A stretch of 64,000 nt of DNA from Streptomyces malaysiensis subsp. samsunensis (GTDB lineage: Bacteria > Actinomycetota > Actinomycetes > Streptomycetales > Streptomycetaceae). The stretch lies in the NCBI RefSeq assembly GCF_024519315.1, contig NZ_JANIIC010000041.1:38577-102576 (forward strand), written 5' to 3'. The position numbers and the translations under genes are program-made. Below, in pieces: positions 32,859 to 41,200 of the stretch. Positions within the stretch are counted from its first letter, which is position 1; every line of letters starts with the position of its first letter. The notes beneath the pieces are model-generated. The model was not told where the DNA came from. It saw nothing but the letters and a program-made list of their open reading frames with translations, and did not search any database.

Positions 32859-33776
32859 ATGGTGGGCATGAATGTGCTGTGGATATTCGCCCACCCCGAA
32901 CAGCGCTCCCTCGGCGGGGCGTTGCGCGACGAGGGTCTGCGCGCCCTGCGAGAGGCGGGCCACGACCACCGGCTGTCCGACCTCTACGCGATGCGCTGGA
33001 ACCCCGTGGTGGACGGCGCCGACTTCCGCCATGACGAGGGCGAACGCCTCATCGTCGGGGCCGCCTCGCACCGCGCCTATGACGCGGGGACGCTGAGCGA
33101 GGACATCCGTGCCGAACAGGAGAAGATCGCCTGGGCGGACGCGCTGATCGTGCAGTTCCCGCTCTGGTGGTACGGAATGCCCGCCATCCTCAAGGGCTGG
33201 TTCGACCGCGTCTTCGTCAAGGGCCTCGCCTACGGGGTCAGGGGACCGGATGGACGCACCCTGCGCTACGGGGACGGCAAGCTGGCCGGTAAGCGCGCCA
33301 TGGTGGTCCTGACCGCGGGGGCGCCCGAGGCCACCATGGGGCCGCGCGGTGTCAACGGCGAGATCGACGACCTGCTGTTCCCCCTCCAGCACGGCACCTT
33401 CTGGTACAGCGGTATGTCCGTCCTGCCGCCGTATGTGGTGTACGGCGCGGACCGGGTCCCGGCCGAGGCGTACGAGGCCCATGCCGCGGCGCTGCGGAAG
33501 CGGCTGGCCGCCCTGCCGACCGAGGAGCCGATCCCCTTCCGCCGCCAGAACGGCGGGGACTATGACGAGCGCCTGGTGCTCCGGCCCGGCCTTCTGCCGG
33601 GCCGGACCGGGCTCTCCGTGCACTACGCCCACCCCCATGACGAGGCCACCCAGGAGGCCCTGACCGACACCCCCGCCGCCCAGGAGGCCCCGGCCACCCC
33701 GGCCGACACCCCGGCCGCCCAGGACTCGCCAGCCGCCCGGGAGGCCCCGGCCACCCCCGCCGCGCGGGGCGCCTAA
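32859..33776 (+). CDS. NAD(P)H quinone oxidoreductase (flavodoxin-like)
   Basis: A 305-residue enzyme of the NQO1/MdaB family that would reduce quinones with two electrons. The fold is clear: VLWIFAHPEQRSLGGALRDE (FMN phosphate loop), IVQFPLWWYGMPAILKGWFD (the conserved quinone-reductase motif near residues 90-110) and VVLTAGAPEA. Beyond residue 255 there is a Pro/Ala-rich tail with repeats of APATP and PAAQ, unusual for the family. ATG at 32859 or a Met three codons later could be the start. Its stop overlaps that of the convergent GNAT gene by 4 nt. Confidence 0.88.
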   Translation: MVGMNVLWIFAHPEQRSLGGALRDEGLRALREAGHDHRLSDLYAMRWNPVVDGADFRHDEGERLIVGAASHRAYDAGTLSEDIRAEQEKIAWADALIVQFPLWWYGMPAILKGWFDRVFVKGLAYGVRGPDGRTLRYGDGKLAGKRAMVVLTAGAPEATMGPRGVNGEIDDLLFPLQHGTFWYSGMSVLPPYVVYGADRVPAEAYEAHAAALRKRLAALPTEEPIPFRRQNGGDYDERLVLRPGLLPGRTGLSVHYAHPHDEATQEALTDTPAAQEAPATPADTPAAQDSPAAREAPATPAARGA

Positions 33777-34306
33777 GCGGGCGGCCACAGCTCCAGCCGC
33801 CAGTCGTTGCACCGCATCATCGTCCCCAGCGGATACTCGACCTCGCACTCGCCGACCAGAGTGAACCCGGCCTTGCGGCACACCCCGTTCGACGCCGGGT
33901 GGCCGACGGACGGATACGCGTGCAGATACCGGTGGGTCCGCTGCGCCGCGGCCGCCCGGGCCACCTCACCCGCGGCCGCGGCCGCGATCCCCCGCCCCTG
34001 GAACGGCGGCAGCACGGCCCAGCCGGTCTCGTACACCGACGCACCCCGCCACTCCCGCTCCCAGTACCCGATGCTGCCGACCGTCTCCTCCTCCGGCACC
34101 AGCACGACCCGGTACATCCGCCCGGCGCCCGGCCCGGTCAGCTCGGCATACCGCCGATGGCGGACCAGGATCTGCTCCTCGCTCTCCGGTCCGCCCAGGT
34201 GGGCCGTCATCTCCGCGCTGTTGACACGCCGCAGCAGCTCGAGGCAGAACGCGCTGTCCTCCCACGGCTCGAGCCGCATCCGCACCCCGCTCGCCGCACC
34301 GGACAT
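33773..34306 (-). CDS. GNAT-family N-acetyltransferase
   Basis: A 177-residue acetyltransferase with the acetyl-CoA loop FQGRGIAAAAAGEVA (near residues 99-113), preceded by ETGWAVLPP and followed by YPSVGHPASNGVCRKAGF, the RimJ-like pattern. Substrate unknown. Convergent with the quinone reductase gene. Confidence 0.85.
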   Translation of the reverse strand: MSGAASGVRMRLEPWEDSAFCLELLRRVNSAEMTAHLGGPESEEQILVRHRRYAELTGPGAGRMYRVVLVPEEETVGSIGYWEREWRGASVYETGWAVLPPFQGRGIAAAAAGEVARAAAAQRTHRYLHAYPSVGHPASNGVCRKAGFTLVGECEVEYPLGTMMRCNDWRLELWPPA

Positions 34307-34408
34307 CCGCCGCCTCCCGCCGTCGGCGCACCCTGCGCCCGCCTTCCGTTCATTCGACCACGGGGGTACGACAACGGCCCCGCACCCGGGTCACGGCCCG
34401 GCCCGGCG

Positions 34409-35332
34409 TCAGTCCGCCACCGGCTCCAGCAGCGCCATGTCGTCCTCGTCCAGGGCGATCCGCGCCGCCGCCATGTTCTCCTCGAGGTGGGCGAGCGAGC
34501 TGGTGCCGGGGATCTGGATGATCGCGGGAGAGCGGGCGAGCCCCCAGGCGAGGGCGATCTGATGCGCGGTCGCGCCGTGCCGCTCCGCGACCGTCCGCAG
34601 GTTCTCGCCCTCCAGGGAGGTATGGCCGCCGCCCAGCGCGAAGAACGGCATATAGGCGATCCCGGCCCCGGCGCACTCGTCCACCAGCGGCCCATCGGCC
34701 TGATCGAGCACCCCGAACCGGTTCTGCACCGCCGCGACGGGCGCGATCGCGCGGGCCTCGGCCAGCTGGTCGGCGCTCACATTGCTCACCCCGAGCCGTC
34801 GCACCAGCCCTTCCTCGCGCAGTGCGGCCAGCGCCGCGAACCGCTCCCCGATCGACACCCCGCCCACCGCCTTGAGCCGCCCCACCCGCAGATACACCAG
34901 GTCGAGCGCGTCGACGCCCAGCTGCCGCAGGTTCTCCTCGACCAACCCCCGCAGCTGCTCAGGCCGTGCCTCCGCGTACATCTCCCCGGTCGCGGTGCGC
35001 AGTGGCCCGATCTTGGTGGCGATGGTGACGCCCTCGGGGTACGGGCGCAGGGCCTCGCGCAGGATGTCGTTGGCCCGCGCGGTGGCGGAGAAGTAGAAGG
35101 CGGCGGTGTCGATATGACGGGCGCCCAGCTCCACGGCCCGCCGCGCGACCGCCACGGCCGTCGCCCGCTCGACGACGGGACCGGCCCACCGCCCCGGCAG
35201 CTGCATCGCGCCGAAGCCCAGCCGATCGGCCGGTGACGAGAGTTGAGCGAGCAACGAGGAGGACCCGGAGGACAAGGGCGACGAACCTGATGAGGGCGAT
35301 GAGGGTGATGAGGATGAGAAAGATGAGGTCAT
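34409..35332 (-). CDS. aldo/keto reductase with altered tetrad
   Basis: A 307-residue TIM-barrel oxidoreductase. The tetrad positions Asp and Tyr (IDTAAFY) and Lys (IATKIG) are present, but the usual catalytic His is replaced: DLVYLRVGR has Arg where LH is expected. The NADP-binding end (IIQIPGTSSLAHLEENMAA) is intact. The first 35 residues are Ser-rich low complexity, so the true start may be later. The start at 35332 is the in-frame ATG (MTSSFSSSS). It lies 37 bp after the sigma factor gene on the same strand. Confidence 0.85.
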   Translation of the reverse strand: MTSSFSSSSPSSPSSGSSPLSSGSSSLLAQLSSPADRLGFGAMQLPGRWAGPVVERATAVAVARRAVELGARHIDTAAFYFSATARANDILREALRPYPEGVTIATKIGPLRTATGEMYAEARPEQLRGLVEENLRQLGVDALDLVYLRVGRLKAVGGVSIGERFAALAALREEGLVRRLGVSNVSADQLAEARAIAPVAAVQNRFGVLDQADGPLVDECAGAGIAYMPFFALGGGHTSLEGENLRTVAERHGATAHQIALAWGLARSPAIIQIPGTSSLAHLEENMAAARIALDEDDMALLEPVAD

Positions 35333-35369
35333 GGGGCAGCATGCGCACCTTTTCGCCCCCACCACAAGA

Positions 35370-36713
35370 TCAGCCCGAAGAGCGCTCCAGCAGCAGCGCC
35401 CGCTCCCGGGCGTTACGGGTCAGGGCCGCCGCGCGGGCGAACTCCACCCGGGCCTCCTCATACCGCCCCAGCCGCTCCAGCAGATCCCCGCGGACGCTCG
35501 GCAGCAGGTGGTACTCCTTGAGCGTCGGTTCCTCCGCGAGCGCCTCGACCAGTTTCAGACCCGCCGCGGGCCCTTCCGCCATCGCGACGGCGACCGCCCG
35601 GTTGAGCTCCACCACCGGGGACGGGGCCAGCGCCATCAGCCGGCCGTAGAGGGCGGCGATGGCCGTCCAGTCGGTGTCCTCGTAGCGGATCGCGCGTGCG
35701 TGGCAGGCGGCGATGGCGGCCTGGAGGGAGTACGGGCCGTGGCCCGCCCGCTGGAGGGCGTCGACGCCCCGGCGGATGAGCAGCCCGCTCCACCTGGTGC
35801 GGTTCTGGTCGGCGAGCAGCACCGGCTCACCGTCCGGGCCGGTGCGCGCCGCGATACGCGAGGACTGGAACTCCAGCAGCGCGGCCAGCCCATGGACCTC
35901 GGGCTCCTGGGGCAGCAGCCCCGCCAGCACCCGCGCCAGGCGCAGCGCGTCCTCGCACAGGGCCGGGCGCACCAGATCGTCGCCCGTGGTCGCGGAGTAG
36001 CCCTCGTTGAAGATGAGGTAGATGACCTCCAGGACCGAGGAGAGCCGGGCCGTCCGGTCGTCGCCGTAGGGCATTTCGAAGGGGACCTCGGCCTTGGCGA
36101 GCGTCCGTTTGGCCCGGACGATGCGCTGGGCGACGGTGGGCTCCGGGACCAGGAACGCCCGCGCGATCTCCTCCGTCGTCAGCCCGCCCAGCAGCCGCAG
36201 GGTGAGCGCGACCCGGGCCCGGGTCGACAGCACGGGATGGCAGGCGGTGAAGATCAGCCGCAGCAGATCGTCGTCGATGTCCTCCGCCGTCCCGGCGAGA
36301 TCCGCCGGATCGGGCGGTGAGACGTCCTCCAGGTCCCGCCCGACCTCCGCCAGCTTGCGGGCGTAGGTCTCCTTACGGCGTACGAGATCGATCGCACGGT
36401 GCTTGGCGGTGGCCATGAGCCAGGCGCCCGGATTGTCCGGTACACCCGACTCCGGCCACCGCTCCAGCGCGGTGACCAGGGCATCCTGCGCGAGCTCCTC
36501 GGCCAGGCCGACATCCCGCACGATGCGGGCGACGCCCGCGATGATCCGCGCGGACTCGATCCTGAAGACCGTTTCGACCGTTGCGGCGGCTGCGGCCGCC
36601 TCAGCCGTTTCAGCTGTTTCAGTCGCTTTGAGTCTTTGAGGTGGTTTCGCCGGATCGGCCGGGCTTGCTGCCGTCACGGCCACTATCAGAGCAGCCGTAT
36701 GGAGACGGAGCAA
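35370..36713 (-). CDS. ECF42-type sigma factor with C-terminal TPR-like domain
   Basis: A long ECF sigma factor of up to 447 residues. Region 2 includes AEELAQDALVTALERWP and AWLMATAKHRAIDLVRR; region 4 includes LTTEEIARAFLVPEPTVAQRI. Then comes the large extension found in ECF42 factors (DUF6596/TPR-like, LGLLPQEPEVHGLAALLEFQ to ERALLLERSSG), shown in S. venezuelae to be needed for activity. The frame opens with TTG at 36713; a GTG at 36683 or 36677 is as likely, and the first 50 residues include an Ala/Glu/Thr repeat. It follows the YciI/DGPF gene by 11 bp; ECF42 factors are linked to that family. Confidence 0.9.
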   Translation of the reverse strand: MLRLHTAALIVAVTAASPADPAKPPQRLKATETAETAEAAAAAATVETVFRIESARIIAGVARIVRDVGLAEELAQDALVTALERWPESGVPDNPGAWLMATAKHRAIDLVRRKETYARKLAEVGRDLEDVSPPDPADLAGTAEDIDDDLLRLIFTACHPVLSTRARVALTLRLLGGLTTEEIARAFLVPEPTVAQRIVRAKRTLAKAEVPFEMPYGDDRTARLSSVLEVIYLIFNEGYSATTGDDLVRPALCEDALRLARVLAGLLPQEPEVHGLAALLEFQSSRIAARTGPDGEPVLLADQNRTRWSGLLIRRGVDALQRAGHGPYSLQAAIAACHARAIRYEDTDWTAIAALYGRLMALAPSPVVELNRAVAVAMAEGPAAGLKLVEALAEEPTLKEYHLLPSVRGDLLERLGRYEEARVEFARAAALTRNARERALLLERSSG

Positions 36714-36724
36714 GCACTATCGGC

Positions 36725-37081
36725 TCAGCCCTCCTCGATCTCGCGGACCTCGATGGTCATCGTCCAGCACTCCTCATGGGTCCGCAGGAACCGCTTGGTC
36801 CACTCCACGGCCTCGGCCTTGTCCTTGGCCTGGAGGATGGCATAGCCCCCGATGACCTCCTTGCTCTCGGTGAAGGGGCCGTCGGTGCAGGTGATCTTCC
36901 CACCGGACCAGGTGACCCGGGTGCCCGCGGAGGTCGGGGTGAGCCCGGCCGTCTCCAGCATGACCCCGGACTTGGTCGCCTCCTCGATCAGCGCGCCCAT
37001 CCGCTCCATGAGCTCGGGGCTGGGGCCCTCGGCGGGGGCGTTCTGCTCATCGATGCGGATCATCGTCAGATAGCGCGGCAT
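36725..37081 (-). CDS. YciI/DGPF-domain protein linked to ECF42
   Basis: A 118-residue protein of the YCII superfamily with the diagnostic CTDGPFTESKE motif near residues 65-75 and conserved His in LRTHEECW. DGPF proteins are the typical neighbours of ECF42 sigma factors and in S. venezuelae such genes are direct targets of the factor. Enzyme activity is unknown. It starts the two-gene operon with the sigma factor. Confidence 0.9.
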   Translation of the reverse strand: MPRYLTMIRIDEQNAPAEGPSPELMERMGALIEEATKSGVMLETAGLTPTSAGTRVTWSGGKITCTDGPFTESKEVIGGYAILQAKDKAEAVEWTKRFLRTHEECWTMTIEVREIEEG

Positions 37082-37242
37082 GGTGACTCCTCACGCGAAA
37101 CGGGATACGGGACGGAGGCCGGGCGCTTTCCCGCCTCTCACCCCTGCGTCGAACGGCCACCGCCCGGATCGACAGACCCCCGCGAAATTTTTTCCACCGG
37201 CCGCGACCGGCCGCGCCGACCGGCCCCGACATGACACGCGCC

Positions 37243-37270
37243 ACTATTGCAAGCAAATGCTTGCAATAGT
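37243..37270. promoter_or_regulatory. perfect 12-bp palindrome, operator of the XRE gene
   Basis: ACTATTGCAAGC at 37243-37254 and GCTTGCAATAGT at 37259-37270 are exact inverted copies with a 4-nt AAAT spacer, 26 bp before the XRE start. AT content is far higher than the surroundings. TTGCAA recurs in each arm and again as GTTGCAGCAT at 37281. The place fits autoregulation by the XRE protein. Confidence 0.75.
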
Positions 37271-37296
37271 TAGCACCCCTGTTGCAGCATCGAGGT

Positions 37297-37710
37297 ATGG
37301 CATCACTCAACGTCGGCAACCTCGGCGAGTTCCTGCGCGAGCAGCGGCGCAGCGCGCAGCTGTCGCTGCGGCAGCTGGCCGACGCGGCCGGGGTGTCCAA
37401 TCCGTACCTCAGCCAGATCGAGCGCGGGCTGCGCAAGCCGAGCGCCGAGATCCTGCAACAGCTGGCGAAGGCGCTGCGGATATCCGCCGAGACCCTGTAC
37501 GTACAGGCGGGGATCCTCGACGAGCGGGACCGCGAAGAGACCGAGGTGCGCAGTGTGATACTCGCCGACCCCTCGATCAACGAGCGGCAGAAGCAGGTAC
37601 TGCTCCAGATCTATGAGTCCTTCCGCAAGGAGAACGGGCTCCAGACCGCCTCGGACGACGCCCCCGAACCCTCCGACGCCGGCGCCGACGTCGCCACACC
37701 CTCGAACTGA
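37297..37710 (+). CDS. XRE-family regulator upstream of the HbhA-like gene
   Basis: A 137-residue protein. The helix-turn-helix (SLRQLADAAGVSNPYLSQIE) lies at about residues 24-43, then AEILQQLAKALRISAETLYVQAG, a helical segment with INERQKQVLLQIYESFRKE, and an acidic tail. ATG 37297 (MASLNVGNLG) is preferred over the upstream ATG at 37282, which lacks a ribosome site. It resembles M. tuberculosis Rv0474, which also precedes hbhA. A perfect palindrome lies just upstream. Confidence 0.88.
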   Translation: MASLNVGNLGEFLREQRRSAQLSLRQLADAAGVSNPYLSQIERGLRKPSAEILQQLAKALRISAETLYVQAGILDERDREETEVRSVILADPSINERQKQVLLQIYESFRKENGLQTASDDAPEPSDAGADVATPSN

Positions 37711-37728
37711 TCCGGGAGGACCATCACC

Positions 37729-38415
37729 ATGGCCATCACCGACGACGTACGCAAGACCCTCACCGACCCGACCCCGCTCTACTTCGTGGCGGGCACGGCC
37801 GACCTCGCCGCGCAGAAGCTCAAGGAGGTGCCGTCCTTCGTCGAGAAGATCGTCGCCGAGGCCCCGGAGCGGATCAACGCGGTGCGCAACACCGACCCCA
37901 AGGCCGTGCAGGAGCGGGTCTCCCAGCAGGCCAAGGGCGCCCAGGACAAGCTCAGCGAGATGCTGGGCACGATCGACACCGACATCAAGCGGCTGCGCGA
38001 CACGGCGCAGGACCTCGCCATGCAAGGCGTGGGCCGGGCCGCCGAGCTCGCCGTGAAGGCGCGGGAGCGGTACGACGAGGTGGCCGAGCACGGCCAGGAG
38101 GTCGTGCGGACCTGGCGCGGTGAGGCGGCCGACGAGGTCGTCGACATCGCCGACGCGATCGAGCCCAAGCAGGAGCGGGACGGCCACGCGGCGGCCCGGT
38201 CGAAGGCGCCGTCGCAGTCGGTCCACATGGACTCGTCCAAGGAGTCGCCGAAGTCCCCGGCCAAGCCGGCCACCCCGGCCGCGTCGAGCGGCTCCGGCCC
38301 CTCCGCCGCGCACACCTCGGCGCCCTCCTCGTCCGCCCAGGCCAAGAAGGCCCCGGCGCGTGGCAACAAGCCCGCCACCGCCGCCAAGAAGCCCGAGCCG
38401 AAGTCGGCCGGCTGA
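37729..38415 (+). CDS. HbhA-like coiled-coil protein with Lys/Ala/Pro-rich tail
   Basis: A 228-residue protein. Residues 1-145 are helical and coiled-coil-like (DLAAQKLKEVPSFVEKIVAE, then ERVSQQAKGAQDKLSEML and ELAVKARERYDEVAEHGQEV). The tail from about residue 165 is Ser/Ala/Pro/Lys-rich (AKKAPARGNKPATAAKKPEP). Layout and gene order (XRE, this gene, DUF2516) match mycobacterial Rv0474-hbhA-Rv0476. HbhA is a surface heparin-binding and lipid-inclusion protein; the role in Streptomyces is unknown. No signal peptide is seen, as in HbhA. GGGAGGACC precedes the ATG. Confidence 0.8.
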   Translation: MAITDDVRKTLTDPTPLYFVAGTADLAAQKLKEVPSFVEKIVAEAPERINAVRNTDPKAVQERVSQQAKGAQDKLSEMLGTIDTDIKRLRDTAQDLAMQGVGRAAELAVKARERYDEVAEHGQEVVRTWRGEAADEVVDIADAIEPKQERDGHAAARSKAPSQSVHMDSSKESPKSPAKPATPAASSGSGPSAAHTSAPSSSAQAKKAPARGNKPATAAKKPEPKSAG

Positions 38416-38526
38416 GGAGCGCACATCCACGATCGGGCCGGGTACGCCGGGCACACCCCTGCGTGCCCGGCCCGGTGGGCGGGTACGGTGGCCGCAGAAA
38501 CGCTACCCATACATATCTTCTAGGCG

Positions 38527-38880
38527 GTGGACGGCGTGCTGGTTGAAGGCTTCGGCAAGCTGATGTACTGGGTCTCCTGGGCCCTGCTCCTCTTCAGCCT
38601 CTTCGCCTTCGTCGACTCGGCGATCCGCCGGGAGGACGCGTATCGAGCGGCGGACAAGCAGAGCAAGGCGTTCTGGCTGATCATCCTCGGCCTCGCCGCC
38701 GCAGTGAACTTCTTCATGGGAATCCTGGACTTCCTGCCGATCATCGGGCTCATCGCGACGATCGTGTACATCGTCGACGTCCGGCCCGCGCTGCGGCAGG
38801 TCTCCGGCGGCGGCCGCCGCTGGCCGCGCGGCCGCGGCTCCAGCTCAGACGGCCCCTACGGACCCTTCAACGGCCGATAG
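38527..38880 (+). CDS. DUF2516 membrane protein
   Basis: A 117-residue protein with two or three membrane helices (LMYWVSWALLLFSLFAFVD, AFWLIILGLAAAVNFFMGIL, PIIGLIATIVYIVDV) and a Gly/Arg/Ser-rich C-terminal tail. It is the DUF2516 family, equivalent to mycobacterial Rv0476 beside hbhA. Started at GTG 38527; a downstream ATG (MYWVSW) is possible. Function unknown. Confidence 0.85.
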   Translation: MDGVLVEGFGKLMYWVSWALLLFSLFAFVDSAIRREDAYRAADKQSKAFWLIILGLAAAVNFFMGILDFLPIIGLIATIVYIVDVRPALRQVSGGGRRWPRGRGSSSDGPYGPFNGR

Positions 38881-38923
38881 CGGGTCGGCAAAACGGCCGA
38901 GAAACGGTCGTTGTCAGCGAATA

Positions 38924-38941
38924 GACCGGCCGCGGCCGGTC
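38924..38941. terminator. palindromic terminator between convergent genes
   Basis: GACCGGCC at 38924-38931 and GGCCGGTC at 38934-38941 form an 8-bp hairpin with a 2-nt spacer, overlapping the stop of the leftward phosphatase gene. It sits between convergent DUF2516 and PP2C genes and may serve both. Confidence 0.5.
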
Positions 38942-40166
38942 AGTCGCGGTCCAGCAACAGCACCGCCAGATCGTCGGTGAGCTCCCCGCCGTTCAGCGTC
39001 CGCACCTCGGTGACGGTCGCGTCCAGCAGTTCCTCGCCGCGCCGCCCCTCCGCGACCTGACGCGCGACGATCTCGACCATGCCCTCCTGGCCGAGCCGCT
39101 GCACCCCTGATCCGACGCGGCCCTCGATCAGCCCATCGGTGTACATCATCAGGCTCCAGGCCCCGCCGAGCTCGACCTCGCGGCGCGGCCAGCGGGCGTT
39201 CGGCAGCAGGCCGAGCGCCGGGCCGTTCTCGTCGGTGGGCAGCAGCCGGGGCGCCATGCTCGGGCGGATCGCCAGCGGTGAGGGATGCCCGGCCAGACAG
39301 ACCCCGGCCCGGCGGCCGTCCGGCGCGATGTCGACGGTGCACAGTGTGGCGAAGATCTCATCGTCGGCGCGTTCGTTCTCCAGCACCTGCTGAAGGGTGC
39401 CGAGCAGCTGATCGCCGCAGAGCCCGGCGAAGGTCAGGGCGCGCCAGGCGATCCGCAGCTCCACCCCGAGGGCGGCCTCGTCCGGGCCGTGGCCGCAGAC
39501 GTCGCCGATCATCGCGTGGACCGTGCCGTCCGGGGTGCGGACGGTGTCGTAGAAGTCGCCACCGAGCAGGGCGCGGCTGCGGCCGGGCCGGTAGCGGGCG
39601 GCGAAGTGCAGCCCCGAGCCGTCCAGCAGCGGAGTGGGCAGCAGTCCGCGCTCCAGCCGGGCGTTCTCCTGGGCGCGCAGCCGTGACTCGGTGAGCTGGC
39701 GCTGGGCGAGGTCGGAGCGTTTGCGCTCGACGGCGTAGCGGATGGCGCGGCTGAGGACCCGGCCGTCCAGCTCGCCGCGGAAGAGGAAGTCCTGGGCGCC
39801 GACCCGTACCGCCTCGGCGGCGCGCTCGGCGTCGTCCTCCGCGGTCAGGACGAGCACGGCGTGCGAGGGCGCCAGCTTCAGCACCTTGCGCAGCGTGGCC
39901 AGCGAGTCCGGACCGTCCTCGGACGGGCCCGGCAGGGCCAGGAGGATGCACTGCACCCCGTCGGTCAGCAGCCGGCTGGCCTCGGTGAGGTTGCGAGCCG
40001 TACGGATACGGACTCGGTTACCCTCGGTATCAAGCATCTCGGGAACGTTGAAGGCACCGGACGGATCGTCCTCGATCACCAGCAGGGTGAGCCCGTTCTC
40101 GGACAGGGTGGCGGGACCGGCTGACGGGGCCGGTGCCTCCCGTTGCCTCGGCACGGGTACGGACAT
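38940..40166 (-). CDS. PP2C (SpoIIE/RsbU) phosphatase with pseudo-receiver domain
   Basis: A 408-residue protein. ATG 40166 is preferred (AAGGAATCGAGCG before it). Residues 25-150 are receiver-like (LTLLVIEDDPSGAFNVPEML), but where the phosphoacceptor Asp should be the sequence is ILLALPGPSED, and the conserved Lys is Arg in FLFRGEL, so phosphorylation is unlikely. A short coiled linker (RSDLAQRQLTESRLRAQENA) leads to the SpoIIE-type Mn-dependent phosphatase (LLGGDFYDTVR, MIGDVCGHGPDEAALG, MYTDGLIE, LTDDLAVLLLD), with its Asp metal ligands present. It probably controls an anti-anti-sigma factor; none is adjacent. Confidence 0.9.
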   Translation of the reverse strand: MSVPVPRQREAPAPSAGPATLSENGLTLLVIEDDPSGAFNVPEMLDTEGNRVRIRTARNLTEASRLLTDGVQCILLALPGPSEDGPDSLATLRKVLKLAPSHAVLVLTAEDDAERAAEAVRVGAQDFLFRGELDGRVLSRAIRYAVERKRSDLAQRQLTESRLRAQENARLERGLLPTPLLDGSGLHFAARYRPGRSRALLGGDFYDTVRTPDGTVHAMIGDVCGHGPDEAALGVELRIAWRALTFAGLCGDQLLGTLQQVLENERADDEIFATLCTVDIAPDGRRAGVCLAGHPSPLAIRPSMAPRLLPTDENGPALGLLPNARWPRREVELGGAWSLMMYTDGLIEGRVGSGVQRLGQEGMVEIVARQVAEGRRGEELLDATVTEVRTLNGGELTDDLAVLLLDRD

Positions 40167-40402
40167 CGCTCGATTCCTTCCCTCCCCCCGAGGGCGCGCC
40201 CCACCGACCGGCGGAGCGCTGTGGGAATCCGGTACGCACACACACCGACTGGTCGGTTTCAGCGGCGCCAGGTGGCGGGTACCGGATACTGCCAGGTGAC
40301 CTTAGCGCTAGGCAGCGGTTTCATGGAATGACCTCCAGGCACTGACTTTTGTCATATGCCCCACGTCCTGCGGCACTTGGCAAACCGGGTGACAATCCCG
40401 AG

Positions 40403-40927
40403 ATGACGAACATCACGCTGGCGCTGGGCGACATCACCGAGCAGCGGGTCGACGCGATCGTCAACGCCGCCAACTCCTCCCTGCTGGGAGGGGGTGGGGT
40501 CGATGGAGCCATCCATCGGCGGGGTGGACCCGACATTCTGGATGAATGCCGCGATCTGCGTGCGTCCCGCTACGGCAAGGGCCTTCCGGCCGGGCGGGCG
40601 GTCGCCACCACGGCCGGCCGACTGCCCGCCCGCTGGGTGATCCATACGGTCGGGCCGGTCTTCTCCACGACCGAGGACCGGTCGGCCACGCTCGCCTCCT
40701 GCTACAGCGAGTCGCTGCGGATCGCCGATGAACTGGGCGCCCGTACGGTCGCCCTCCCGGCCGTCTCCACCGGCGTCTACCGCTGGCCCCTCGACAGCGC
40801 GGCCCGAATCGCACTCACCACCGTGCGCGATATGGGCACTTCGGTCACCGAGGCCCGTTTCGTCCTCTTCGACCAGCGTGCGTACGACGCCTTCGAGACG
40901 GCCCTGAACGAGCTTCCGCCGGCCTGA
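40403..40927 (+). CDS. macrodomain protein (O-acetyl-ADP-ribose deacetylase)
   Basis: A 174-residue single macrodomain. The ADP-ribose binding loops are clear: VDAIVNAANSSLLGGGGVDG (with the catalytic Asn and Asp) and LPAVSTGVYRWPLD. Close to YmdB/MacroD-type enzymes that deacetylate O-acetyl-ADP-ribose or remove ADP-ribose from proteins. ATG 40403 gives the usual family start. Monocistronic, with the 3' region GC-rich and repetitive. Confidence 0.93.
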   Translation: MTNITLALGDITEQRVDAIVNAANSSLLGGGGVDGAIHRRGGPDILDECRDLRASRYGKGLPAGRAVATTAGRLPARWVIHTVGPVFSTTEDRSATLASCYSESLRIADELGARTVALPAVSTGVYRWPLDSAARIALTTVRDMGTSVTEARFVLFDQRAYDAFETALNELPPA

Positions 40928-41200
40928 GCCCGCCGAGCGCCGCCGAGCCCGCCGGGCGACCGCCTGAGCCGCGCCGGGCCGGTCTGAGCCGCCGAACGGG
41001 CCTTAGCGCGCCGGGCGGGCCGTAGCGTGCCAGGCGGGCCGTAGCCGCCCCTTGGCAGCAGCCCCGCACCGGACGGCGGCGGGCCCCCGCCGAGCGACGG
41101 CGGACCCCCGCCGAACCCGGCGGTCCGGGCAGGCCTTTCACGGCAGACGCCCGCCGAGCGACGGCAGCCCACGGCCGATCGACGGCAAACTCCCGCCGCG
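40928..41200. other. GC-rich intergenic region between convergent genes
   Basis: 273 bp of degenerate GCCGCCGAG, GCGGGCCGTAGC and CCCCCGCCGA repeats between the convergent macrodomain and NlpC/P60 genes. GGCGGGCCGTAGC occurs twice near 41022-41048. No gene is supported; terminators for both sides are expected here. Confidence 0.45.
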
